From Centropus unirufus (lineage: Eukaryota > Chordata > Aves > Cuculiformes > Centropidae), in NCBI GenBank assembly GCA_013397695.1, contig VYZI01000053.1, forward strand, positions 1,232,398 to 1,296,397: a stretch of 64,000 nucleotides of DNA, written 5' to 3'. Every line of letters begins with the position of its first letter. Position 1 is the first letter of the stretch. The position numbers and the translations under genes are program-made. Under the pieces are notes generated by a model. It saw only the letters and a list, made by a program, of their open reading frames with translations. It was not told where the DNA came from and did no database searches. Shown in pieces: positions 25,301-37,799 of this stretch.

Positions 25301-28300
25301 GGATGTGACTCTACATGAAGAGAGGAGTTCAGAGAAATGGTCATCAGCAACTAAGAAGTAAACAAAGGTGCTGAAACCTGCTGGTCTGCAGCTGGCCTCT
25401 CTGCTCCACGTGTGCAGAGATGACAGCCTACAAGACAGTAAATCCTCCAAACCGCGTCTGTACATTTGTGTTTCGCACTAAGTGGTGGACAAAAAGTAAC
25501 GGCGGGTGAAATGCAACCCCACTGATCTGCTGCCAAGTAAGGCACTGCCCGAGTGCTGCTGATGGAGTGGGAGGAACAGCCAAGGCTGGGAATTCCTCTG
25601 CTCTTTGAGGTAGCTGCTTATTAAGTACAAATCTAATGTCTTAGAAGAAATTGCTTTGGCTTTGTGGTAAAACTCATGCTTTTTCCTCATGTCTGGCTCT
25701 CCGCGATAGCTACATCTTCCTGTAAAAGTAAAACTGCCTCTATTAAAACTATTCTGCACCGGTCTTTCATTTGTGAGAAGAGAAGAGCTACAGACACATA
25801 GAAAGCAGAAGCCAACTTGTGCAAGAATTAGCATCATTCATGGTGAGCTCTTTGACTTATCTTCCAAATGTAGTGGCACACGTATATTGACACAATTCTT
25901 ATATTTAAAATTATATTCAAGACTGGACAAATTACACATGTTAGAACAGAAAGAACGAGCAAATCTGTTGGTAATTACTTTGCAGAGTTACTATGGTGAT
26001 GGGTTTCCTATAATACCTCAGCCAGAGACATGGCCCCACACATTTTTGTCAACATACTTTTATTTTTCAATTATGTTCCAAACTGCCCTCTCGTAATGAG
26101 CTACAGAACTATCATTATCCTCCTTGTGCTTTTAAAACAGACCAAAATACCAAAAGGATTCAAATAGACAGATTTGAGAGGTAGGGAGCGCTAAGTGAAA
26201 AGGGGTTGCAAAGATTCTCTATAATTTTTCTTATACTTTAATATGCGAGTATTAAGCAAATAGATCCCTGAATTAAACATCAACACTGATGTATTTATTA
26301 GCAGTTAATAATGACTGAAATAAAAAGAAGGCAAGAGACAGTAAATTTTAATATCGACTGAAAGGAGCACTCATGGTCTATATAATTGCATCCTGTAAAT
26401 TTTATTGCAAATACTTACTGTGATATAGATACATTATTATTTTTAAGGTTAGTTCAAGTTCAGTACATGGGCCTGCAATGAAAGGGAGTTTTTGGACTGG
26501 GTCAGGGCTCTAAATCTCTAAAGGCTTGGGGAATTTGGACTTAAATTTGCACAAAGTAAAGAGGTTGTATGCAACAGCATGGGGAGAGGATTTCCAGCTG
26601 GCCTAAAGGTGGCAGCAATCAGCTCTCAACAGTTCCCATCCTACCAGTCTTACCCAGTTTGCCGTTTTAAAGTCAAGAGGGGGCTCTGGAGCATGAGTTT
26701 TCCTATGGGATCAGGCTGGAGATAGGCACCCACCTAGCATTTATGCTTCTGAAAGCCTCCATTTTTAATAACAAAGCAAGAAAACCTGAGAAGTAGTTTC
26801 TCAGCCATCTACCTATGCTCCACATTTCCAGCCACTACTACTTCCACATACAACATCACTTCGAGAAGTCCTTGACCATGGCATTAAATCCAAAGAAGGA
26901 CCGAAATTAAAGATGGGGGGGTGCGAGTGCTCCTTTCTTATGGTATTACTTTTGCCACTTGCAAGATACATTTCTGGATAGGTTAACTATGGATAGGGTT
27001 GTCCATCAAGCTAGAAGCACATTAACTAAGACAAATGAAAATATACACTACTTTTCCACTTCCACTAGGTTGCATTTTCCACTAGAATTACATTTCCTGA
27101 GAGGATTAGTTGTCCTTTAGTCATGCTTGGAAAAAGAAAGAAAGCATTTAGATGCAGTGAATGCTGTTTGCACAGAGAATCAAGGCCCTGAGCACCCTCA
27201 GCCGCTTGCAACCACTGGACTGTTCAGGGCATGCCAGATCATGGGATCAGGCCCCACATTCCAGTATGAGAATGCTTTACACTTGCCGTGTTGCCATTCT
27301 GCATCCATTCACCCCATTGAGCGGGACACTTGGCATCCAAAGCACCACACTAGCTCAAGCATGTGCACATCACCATAACAAACCAGCATATGGCTGTTTT
27401 CAGATTATCCGCATTTGGCATCAGAGGCAAATAGTTTTTTCCAGATTCTAGCACCTGACCTTCCTGACACCAGAATGACGGAATTTTGCCCATATCTGGC
27501 ACCAACAGCTTTTCAGAGGAGTGACTGTAACCACCTGGGAACAGCGAAAGGTTTCAAATACTGTACAAAAGGAGGTTAGTACCTCCCACTCTCCCAATAT
27601 TTTTCTATATTCCAAAGCAATGTGTAAGAAGACATGGTCCTGTTCTCACTGCTTGCAATAAGTCATCTACTGCATCTTTTTTAGAGAGGAAACTGGTCTT
27701 TACATATGTGTTTAGAAAAACAATGACGAACATTTGTCTACTGTCATTAACTCCTTGTGTGTGTGATATCCTTTTAATTTGAAATTATTCTATTTTAATG
27801 CAAAAGGCACAAATACATAGAGACAGTAGCAAAGGATTAATAGGAGAGCAGAAGAGCATGGTTAGGAAAAGGGCAGCCCATGGACTCCCATGTTACTTCC
27901 CAGCAGAGCAGGTGGTGTCCCACAGCTGTAGAAGTGCATGGGATCACTCACAGCAGTACAGAAAATGGCACACCAAGGCTCACTCCAGAGACATCATAGC
28001 CCTCGAAATGCTCACTATCCCTCTTTGCATTTAAATATTGGCAATCCAAATAAATATATTCTAATGACAAGGTGAACACTTAACAGACACAACCAAGACC
28101 TTATCTTATGAAGAGAAAAGCTTTGGCTACTGCAAAGATATCATTTCCGTTTCCCTCCCCATCTCCCAGCCGAGTGAGGTGGAAAACAAACAAAGCTGAT
28201 CCACTTAATTTCATCTCCCTACTACTTCTGTCTTTGAACCTTTATCCTTACTGACAAGACTGGTGCACAGGTTACTCCTGAGCATCACCACTGGTGGTTT

Positions 28301-28690
28301 ACTGAACATTTTTAAATATAGACCTGCTGAGATTATTCTAATTAGTACCCTTGTTACATCATTTTAGAAAAGCCAAGAACTTGGCTGAACCAGCTTAACT
28401 CCTGTTAGAGCTGGCTTTTCCAGATAAGCTCCATGTGGCCTGGTATTGGAGTTTGAACCATTTCTGGCTGGTTGGTACTTGAGGACTGTATTCGCCAGGC
28501 CTCATTTCACCATTGGAGGAGGTGATCTCTTTCCTACATTGACATAACTTGGAGCAGAAAGGAAGATTTTAAATGAAAGCTATGAAGATACTCAAAAGGA
28601 CAAGGGCAGTGGGAAATTCCCACTTTCTCCCAAACTAGTCACAATGGGTTTGTTATTAACACAGGAGCGATTTTGGTTGGAATTTTTTCT
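22337..28690. other. Unique non-coding DNA, about 6.3 kb
   Basis: Starts with an A-rich run (22381-22406). No gene, RNA or mobile element is recognised. A near-direct repeat of a TAATACAG(C/T)(T/C)CTAAA word occurs twice about 23 bp apart near 24257-24295. Frames at 24378-24713, 25478-25837 and 25773-26096 have no domain or splice support. Confidence 0.5.
22381..22406. repeat. A-rich simple repeat
   Basis: AGAAAAAAACAAAC followed by 12 A. Low-complexity sequence close to the end of the degraded CR1 fragment. Confidence 0.85.
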
Positions 28691-28765
28691 CAGGTTGAGC
28701 AGATCCCCGCACTGAAGGCAGGCTCTCGGGTTAGCAGCCAGGTCAACGCGCTGTGCTACTGAGCA
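28691..28765 (-). other. Weak tRNA-like segment, possibly a decayed tRNA-derived repeat
   Basis: On the minus strand this reads TAGCACAGCGCG (positions 28758-28747), which fits the pol III box A pattern TRGCNNAGYNNG. It is followed by CTGGCTGCTAACC, which resembles a tRNA anticodon arm with a CTGCTAA loop. No acceptable box B (GGTTCGANNCC) is present and the anticodon stem has mismatches, so it is not a working tRNA. It could be a tRNA pseudogene, the head of an old SINE, or chance. Confidence 0.2.
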
Positions 28766-30631
28766 CAGGACTCTCCAGACATGAGCCTGAAGGGAGAAAC
28801 AGAGGAACAGCTCATCCTTTTTCTCATCTAATTAAGTACGGGAAGTGCAGCTCCCAGGAGAAGGGCCAGCACTAACAGGGAGCACAGCTTGGTGGAAGTA
28901 TTATCAAGCAGCCAAGTCAGGAAATGGCTATGATTTGGAAGCTGGTCATGCTCAGCTGGACCCAACTGCCTCCACGACACAGCTCAACACATTCCAGCCA
29001 AAGAAAGCGTGAGCTAATTTGATATCAAGATGTAATTTCTTCTTCACCATTTTGCATAGCTTGTTTTGCATTAAGTCACACATTTTCTTCCAGTTATGCT
29101 AGGGTCAGTTTTTTACCTGTCCTGTACTTCGCATTTCAAATGAATTCTCAGCATTACGCAGTTATGGGTCACAGAAAATTCTGTCATCCCTCCTAAAACC
29201 ATACCCTTGGAGCACGCTGGCATTTTCTAAACTACTTTTCTCGGTTAGTGAATGCCTAATAACTCTATAAAAGCACTTCCTAATCACTGGTTGTCATTTG
29301 TCATTCCTTCAACACAAAAATGACACCCTTGGACGTCATTCTGCCTGTCTCAGAAACCTGAGTTTTGCCATGGTGGGTTTGCCCAAGATTTATACTTTTG
29401 AGCCAAACAGCATCATTTTAAGGGTTGTTTGTCAGTTGAAAGGTTAATTTCCAGAAGTTATACCAGATCCTGCAATTGCAATCTAACCATACTGCATTGT
29501 TATCATCAGCCTTATAGAAAGTTCCACTGATTCAGCTTTATTAAAAAACACAACAACAAGAAGTGAAAAATAGTCTCTTTCAGGTTGCACAGAAATGTTT
29601 TTCAGTTCTGAAAAACTGGAGAGAAAAATATTCCACTGCAACCAGCCAGTTCTTGGCTGCTAAAACATCGCCAAGCAATCCTGACACCAGAGCTTGGTAA
29701 TAGCCCTGGCTCTGCCATTGTTTATTGGCTGCACAAGGAAAAAGGATCAGTTTTACGAGTCTCTATCAACATAACTTCCAGAAGAGAGATAATTAGTGAG
29801 TGGGGGAGAGAAAGGCAGAGATATAGAGAGAAATCTAGAAGATACAAGTATGGAAAGCACCCAGCGGGCAGGAAATGCAGGGCTGGCAGCTAAATTCAAG
29901 TGGAAGTAAAGCATACCGGGTACAAGAAGGAACAAGTGTTTCTGGTCCAACTCTGCTGAAACAGAACTCAAATTGCTAACTGTGTCCTGTTCATCCCTGG
30001 AAGCAGAAGGACCCAAAAAGATTTTAAACTAGATCCTCTGCTTCCCTATTGCTGATAAAGCCGTCACTACTTTTCTTTAACCCGATTAACACATCCACGT
30101 AATGCAAACTAATGAGCACAATATTTGCTCTCACTGGACTGAGAGGGGAGAAGTTGTCATCGTAAGTTTTTGCACAATCATCAGTTCATCCTTCTATCTC
30201 ATTTATATTCTTCTTCATTAGTGTTGCCAAGGAGCAACGTGAATTGAGAAAAAGGCAACTGAAGGTTCTCATCTGATTCACTTTAAATCACTGAAGAAGC
30301 TGTCAGAAAATACTGTAATACCTTTCTTTCAGTCTGCAATTTACATAAAACAATATGATGACTGAACAGGACAACCTGTTAAGTTGAAAACAGCAGCACA
30401 GGTGACACCCGAAAAGTTTTACAATCTGTGATGTCAGACTGTGATACTGTTAATAACGATAAGCTGCATGCAAGCTTCAAAAAGGCTTCCGTCAATTACA
30501 ACTCTTGTACTGTACCAACACCTCTTCCCACATTACGTCTTAATAGTGGACTTGAAAATTTCAACTGGGCATTAGCTTTTGTTGGGATTTGTTGTGAAGA
30601 AAACAAAACACAAGCTAAGCAGCCATAAGGT

Positions 30632-30648
30632 TATATATATATATATAT
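30632..30648. repeat. (TA)n microsatellite
   Basis: About eight TA units, possibly length-polymorphic. Confidence 0.9.
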
Positions 30649-32310
30649 GAATATAAAAAATTCTGCTTATTTCTCTCCTCATGTTTTGCTTCAAAGAACT
30701 TTTCTGCTATTGTGTCCATCATCAGATCAGAACAAACTCCTCTCATACGCATGGCCCTTAAACACCTCATATTCCACAATTTAAAAGTTTCTTCAGCCCA
30801 AATTGTGCTTCACTGAATTTATCGTTCTTCATCAAGAACCTCTCCTAAAAAGGAAAAAAAAATCTCCTTCCTCCCACAGAGTAACTCTGAGGCAGCCGAA
30901 AAACACGGAGCGAAAAAAATAAAATAACATTCTTTACCCAATTCATTCTTTGTTATAAGAAAACTACAGTCTAACACAACCCTGGATCACAAGCCTATAT
31001 TTACATAGTTAATCTTCCCAGATATGTCATGCTCTCAGAGGTGCCTCTGCTTTAATGCAAGATACTGGAGAACAGCATGAATTATCTTTGCAGTGATTTC
31101 ATGCTGAATTTGCAGTGGTTTGTAGCAAACGGGAAAGAGAGAAGCTTCTGCCGACACACACAGTACTTTATCTTCCTTCCAGAAAATAAGTAGCAAGGAG
31201 ATTTGTAATGTGTTTATAGACAGAACCCCCAGGCTCCACAGAGATCAGACACAACAACACAGTGCACTACAATGGAAAATGGTTTCAGTTATGTTAAATT
31301 AAAACTGAGCATTTTGCCCAAGACATTTAAAAACAAAGGTTATTAGTTACCTGAAGTTACAATGCAATCTGCAAAAGATACTCTTACTCACATTTACAGT
31401 AGCTATAGAAACAAGCAGCATGAAATTATTTGGATGAGGTGGTTCTGAGCAGATACAAAATACTATTGTGTTTGATCAACATCAGAAAGAAAGCGATATT
31501 CAGTGTTTATAAACCTGTTTGGCTCATTTGCACTGTTTCTCAAAGAAAGTTAAAATACAAGACTACTTCTTACTTTCCTCTTCTTGCCTTATTCCTCTTC
31601 TCTTTGTGCTTTTTCTCCTTTTATTCTTTCTCTAGGATTTTTTATTTATGAGACTAGATAAAAAGGGGTAAAATACCACATCCAATGCAATGAGATGCTA
31701 CATAGTTTACAGTATCCCACATCTGATGAAGTTCGTGCTCTCAAGCTCAGAAATTATTCACAAAATAACTCAAACTTGCTTTGTCAACTCCCTAAACCAA
31801 GGAAAAAAGTAAAATTTTTTTTTTTAAACTATATTAAAGCCAGCCTGAAATCAAACCCAGTAGAACCAGTATCAAAAAGCTACCACATAATTGTAGGAAA
31901 AGCAGAGCTTTAACTAAGCATGACTTCACTTCTTGGAAGCATAGCCTTATCCATCAATTTTCTGCTTCTAATTATTTTGTACCTACCCTACTTAGGCAGC
32001 ATGAAATCCAACACCAAGGTTTGCTTCCATATCAATGTATTGGTCTTAGTATGGTACAAATAGCAGTTTGCTGGTCTTACTGTCAGGTGCATAACAGAGG
32101 AGAAGCCTAACATACGGAGTAACAGTTCCTCTTTATTGCATGTTAACACAAGCTGAGATCACAGCCTGCTTAAGGACCCAAAACTCTTAGCAACCTTCTT
32201 TAGACATTCTCCTCCTCAGCTGGAGGTAATGCAGGTCCTGAGCAAGTACAGAGCCCAGGAGAATGGATGTCAAGACAACCAATTCCAAGGGCTAGGTTTT
32301 CTTTCTGTTG

Positions 32311-32340
32311 TTTTTTTTGTGTGTGTGTGGTTTTTTTTTT
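32311..32340. repeat. Compound T / GT microsatellite
   Basis: T8, then (GT)5 and GG, then T10. A compound low-complexity tract. Confidence 0.9.
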
Positions 32341-33289
32341 CACCATGTTGGGCCACTTTCCAACTAAGAAATGATCTTTATTTAAATAAACTGGAGTAAC
32401 ACAGATAGAGTAACTCTTACTTAATCCACCCTGTATTTCTCAGAAATTCACTGAAAACTCGGCTTCAAATCACACTTCAGGTTAAGGCTAACAGTCTGGA
32501 TCATGGATGATACAGAGATTATCACATGGGACTAACAGTACTGTTGAGTGCATGGTGCCCTATTAAGGCAAGCAAGCAGTCAAATGAACCACTTAAATAT
32601 TCTCTCTGCTATCCGGTAAGTCCCTTCCTGCACACCCAGTATTTAGTTATGGTGTCCAGCCAGTAACAACCATCAAAATTGAGCTAGTTCAGTAAAATAC
32701 AGAACGAACCACAGGAGAAGCCAGAAGGTAACATAATGCCAGAAAGAATGAATACATTCCCCTTTAGCCTTCCCAAATCAGGGAAGCAGGAGTAACCTCA
32801 GTAACCATCTCCAAATACTGCCCAAAGCAAACAGAGGAACTTCTAAACAAGTATAAAAGCAGCCAAACATGAAAAAGCAGGAGTGCTTGGAGTATTTTGA
32901 AAAATAAGCACCTTACTATTATTTAACCTTGGTGTAAAATCACAATAAATCCCCCTTCTGTTGCCAGTAATAAGGTTTAGACAGAGCAGATCCCAGCACC
33001 AGGTTCCCATACCCAGGAACATGTCCTGTTCTACTGCTGCTCCTGCCAGGAAAATTGTGTCAAAGGCTCCCCTTTCAACAAGGAGTTGACTTTGACAATT
33101 CAGAACAGTCCTGAACCTTCCAAACTCTATTTTTAACATTTGTTTTGTACACAGGAAAACAAGGTATGTGTAACCTAAACCACCTAAGATCTTGCAAGAA
33201 GCTCGAGGAGATGATCTGAGCTCCAGTCCAACACATCAGTTTAGCTTTCATTACATTCTTGTAAATCACAGAATGAAGTTAAAACTGGC

Positions 33290-33560
33290 TTGATAGTGAA
33301 GAAAAGCAATCTGTAGCAAGTCAAATATCATTATCAGCCTGGCGGAGAACAAAGCTCTCTTCTAAAGCGGAGGCTGCTGTCCATTAGGCTTATTTAAATG
33401 TGACTTTAGTCAGACACGGATTGGCAAAATCATACCAGGTTTTATATTAAAAGATTAAGTGTAAGCAATTCTGAGAAGTGACAAATCAAGTTCTGTGATG
33501 CTCATCTCTGCTCTGCTGTTTTTTAAGAGCACAGAACCAACACAATTACATTGCTTTGTG
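33290..33560. promoter_or_regulatory. Possible conserved non-coding element
   Basis: Complex block containing AATATCATTATCAGCCTGGC, GAGAACAAAGCTCTCTTC (an inverted repeat, GAGA.ACAAAGC.TCTC, around a SOX/TCF-like core), TCCATTAGGCTTATTTAAAT and CGGATTGGCAAAATC (CCAAT-box-like on the minus strand). Together with 33960-34130 it forms one of the more motif-dense areas of the window. Conservation is inferred and not tested. Confidence 0.28.
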
Positions 33561-33959
33561 TTTTGTTTGGTTATTTCTCTCCTCTAACGTAACCAAGTTT
33601 GGGCTGTTGAAAACAGGAACAAATCGAGGCAGACAACCACACAAGTCTTCCATTCAGATTGTAAGGGCAATAAAAGTCCTCAGGAGCTGGAATTTTCCTT
33701 TTTAATGAGGTACACGCATGCAATTCACAGGAGCTCATAATGGCAATAAAAATACATGTCTGATCTGGAATATTGATTGGAAAAATTACAACTACTTTCT
33801 TATTTTTCACTCCACCCTCATACTCCACCTGAAGCACAAAAATGTCACAGGGGGTAAACCAACGCCAAAAAAAAGCAATTCAAAAGAAAAGTTATTAAAA
33901 AGGCTAATTGTTATTAACAATACTCTGAGGCCTTTCATGATGGTTACATAAGTACTGTA
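33561..33959. other. Unique non-coding DNA
   Basis: No repeat or gene recognised. Opposite frames at 33571-33837 (-) and 33718-33951 (+) overlap and neither is recognisable. Confidence 0.45.
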
Positions 33960-34130
33960 CAAGCAAGATGTTCTTGGCAATCAGCATCGCTTCACTGTGC
34001 TTGCTACACTGGTTTCATTAACTATTACATCATGCTTAATTTCCATAATTGGCTTCAACTTCACTTTATAAGCTAGTCTAATTTAGGGTTTATGCATATT
34101 TTGATTTAATACAGTTTGTTCTCCACTGTA
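33960..34130. promoter_or_regulatory. Possible conserved non-coding element
   Basis: TTGGCAATCAGCATCGC, TTTCATTAACTATTACATCA, TGCTTAATTTCCATAATTGG, GTCTAATTTAGGG and TTTATGCATATTTTGAT form a cluster of TAAT/ATTA cores and a POU-like TATGCATA within about 170 bp. The density is above that of the surrounding sequence by eye. Confidence 0.25.
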
Positions 34131-37100
34131 AACCCTTCATGGGCCACATATTCATCCTGCGCTACCTCATTTAGAGCTTTCCCCAAGAGCAAAACTAAAA
34201 GGACAAAGACCACAGTGTCTGGGAAGTGACCTTTTCTTTCAGCTCTGACAGTTAAAACTCTCATCCAGGCCCTCATCACACAGATCTGACAAGCAAAACC
34301 TTCTCATTTTGTGCATCCAAGATGCAAGGACACAGTCCCAACCAAATACAGCTGCTAAGAGCCGCATTTCCTTGACTCAATTATTTCACTAATAATTAAG
34401 TCCCTCAGCTAATTTTCTTTCTCCGCACAAGAGAGTTTATTTTTCAGCCCTAACCTTTTTTGCTTCTCTGTATGTTTAAGTACATTTTCTCTCTTTCATC
34501 CAGAGCCATAGTTAAACACAATCAAATATTCAGGGACTTTGGAATTGGCACAGGCTCCACAGAGCATCCGTTTCTCTCCAGAAACTCCTCCTCTTGTTCC
34601 CAGCTTCACTCCTCAGCTGCAGCGTAGCCTCAACACACCCATCTGCACCTCTCCCCTGATTCACATATCTCCTCCGGATCTCCTTTTCTGCTGACAACTG
34701 TAAGGATGAGCTGACAAAGGTCATTCCTTCTGTTCTGTACCTTCCTTTCTGTGCCTCCACTTTCACAGAGTAAATTCGGAGTGTTTGCTGATCTAATACA
34801 TCCAGTTCTCACCTTTTCCCCCGTCTTTTACTTCTGTTCTATCCTGTTCTCCAATGCATAAAATTAAAGTGATATCTCCCGAGGGAAAAGCATGCTTTTA
34901 TCTGAAACCTGACAACTTTTGTAGCTGTGAAAGCTGTGCTCCAATATCATATGTAACACTATAACACAGATAATCAGGGGAGCCCAGCAGACTGTTTGTA
35001 CCAATTGCCTTTTCTGAAAGGAAGTGCACTTGAAAGGAAAGCACTGACCTAAAAACGAGGCATTATTTGGATAGCTTTGTTATCCACTGTGCATTAAACC
35101 TTACTCACTTTAAAGACACAGATGTCATCTAAGCAGGGGAAACGTTTACATTGCCAACGTGATTAAGCTCGGTGGTTACTCAGAGTTAAAGACTCAGCAT
35201 AACTAGGTGTACAGCTGCCACTTGCATTAATACAATGAGTACAAGCCTACTTTTCCAACCTACTGAATGCACAGGGGAAGGAACGGTGCCACAAGAAGCT
35301 ATTCCCACGCACCCCTCTTCACCCAAGGACCCGATTAATGCTCACCAGACAGGGAACACAAGTTTTAGTCTTTCACAGGAATTAGATTTTCATAAACCCT
35401 TGGATCTTTGTGATTTTTAAGCTGACATAGATTGTTAGTATCTAATTGGCTTCTGCAAAGACAACAAGTATTTAAAAAGCAGGAAGCTTGCGCTGACTAA
35501 GAATAAAATTACATTATGTATCAACTTTCAGAATGAGAAAAAAAAAGTATTCTCTGGCTGAATGTGATCCAGCCACAAAAATTCAATATTCTCCAGTAAT
35601 CCTCTAAATCTTAGATCTGTACATCACGCAACCCACAACATTTCCCAAATCGCTCCAAAAATAGACAGGTCAGCAGTCATATTTATCTGTTAATATGATA
35701 TTATTAAGGCTCAGACAAGGGCAGAGACCTTGGGATCCTGGCCACAGCGTAGTCTCAGCCATAAGCCAATTACCCATCAGCAATGCCACGCACAGCTGTC
35801 TGAGCCGGCATCAGGAGCAGAGCCGTGGCAGGTCTCAGAGCACCCAGGGACTCTCCTGGTCTGTCAGCAGAATCCCCAACAATGAGAAATGCAGGGATGT
35901 TTCGCCATACTCGCCCACGGTCCAATCATTTTTAGGAGAAACAAAGAGGACATTAATATAAAGTCTGGTGATCGAGTTCCCACTTGCCAATTTCTGGTCC
36001 AATAAAACATGTAAAGAGTTTTATAGGGGGAGATTTTGGGCAGGTCTGGGCCACATTATGGCTCCAAACTTGAAAAGCCTTTACTTACATGAACTTCACC
36101 TGCTCCACTCTGAACTATTAAAGTAGATCTTACTCACTTCAAGGGTAGGGCTTTAGGGTCAGGGTCCTGAATTACAGGAGGTCCACAGAAGTGCAGGCAC
36201 TTCTTGGACTTTTATAGCCCTTCCCTTCCACTTCCTGTGCCAAGATAATTTCTTATTTGTCCCATCTCCATCCTCAGCAAAATACCAATAACTAAAGCTT
36301 CAAAAACTGAAGATCATGTAGCAAGGACCAGAACCTCAAAGCTTTTCTTTGTTCTTACATTTTTCCTAGCTAAACATTCAGAACACCCTAAAGTCCTTCA
36401 AAAGTCAGTGCATACTCTGTCATGTTTGACTCAAAGGTGAGGGTCCCTAGAGGGAATGAAAGATAATTGTTAGGTAAAATAGGTTAAATCACAACAGAAA
36501 TCACCAGATTAGGTTAGATTTATGCTACAAGGAGTGGTCTGAAAGTCCCAGAGAAGTACTTCCCATTCCCAACACCAAGCTCACCACAAAGGAGTTTTTC
36601 GTCGGAAATTTAAGACCTTCCAATTAATTTATACATACAAACACTTTTGCCTGGACCCAGTTCAGCAGAGCAGTAATTCAACCCGAGTTTAGTGGATTCC
36701 CACTTGGCTTTTTCATCACGAGCAGACTTTCCTTATTGTGGCTTTTGCACAGCAGGAGCTTCCTGTCCCAGATCTTGGAGTTTTATTCTGACAGCATTTT
36801 ATTCACTCCTGTAGGAGTTGACATTCTGCCATTACAGCACATCAGATACCAAACAGACCCCTTAGACAAGCAACTTAAAGGCTTCAAAGTCTCTTTTGTG
36901 CAATGGAGTTAAGTATTACTAGCGCATGTTTTACCTTTTTACTACATCATAGCCTTCCTCTTAGCAATGCGGGGTACTTCATCCCCAGAGTTTCTCAGTG
37001 ACTCTGAAAACACAGATAATTCTTTACGAGCAAGTGATTTCTTGGGCATAGCATATAACTTGGTAGACCGTGCAGTATCTTAGGAGATTGGGATCTACCA

Positions 37101-37799
37101 GGGGGGTTGATTTCCTTAAGAAGGGACTCAATGACAGTTCCAAATCCTGAGCAGGTAGCAGGGTGCTTTGTGCCAAGCTCCCGGACAGGCTCTGAGCCAC
37201 CTATCCCACAAAGCGCTCCCTGTGCCGCGGGTCAGCCCTGATCTGCTTATCCTTGCGTTATCTCAATCTCAGCCTTGCAAAAGCTAAGGCAGCCAAAGAA
37301 GCCAAAGAGCAGACTGAGCTGTGGTGTGGGGTGAGGCGCAATCTGAAGATAACTTTCATTTCACCAACAGCGAAATCGAGCACAAGCAGCAAAGGGGGAA
37401 AGGCTGGTGTGCACACTATCAACCCCGAGAGCATCTTAACAGCAAATACAGATCCACTGGAACTGCTAAGACTCAGAACAGCATTTTGCTTTACAATACA
37501 TTCTTACTTCAAAAGTTTCTCACTCCAGGCTTTCCTCTCTACTCAGAAAACTGAGGAATAACACCAGGACTTGGCAACCCAGTGATGTAAGAAGTATTAA
37601 CAGATTTGTCTTCAGAAAATTAAATAGTCTGCACATGTTCAAACGCAGCTTTGTTCATATTTTCTGACAAAGCCTTTCAATTTTTCAAAATACCCTTTGC
37701 ATTATTTGGTTTCTTAACCCTTTCACTGATTTTTTAGCTGTACATGGTACTGATTTTAGTGCAATAAAAACTCCACTTAGAATACATTACATCTGTTGA
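34131..37799. other. Unique non-coding DNA
   Basis: No mobile element recognised. Slightly more GC-rich patches lie at 34550-34850, 35700-35950 and 37130-37450. They carry frames of 60-102 codons on one or both strands with no recognisable protein and no supporting splice sites. No CpG-island-like density of CG is seen. Confidence 0.5.

Larger units (their letters stand above)
28766..33289. other. Unique non-coding DNA with microsatellites
   Basis: No gene recognised. Holds the short (TA)n at 30632-30648, a T/GT/T tract at 32311-32340 and a T-rich run near 31816. Frames at 29753-30016 and 31430-31651 have no recognisable content. Confidence 0.5.
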
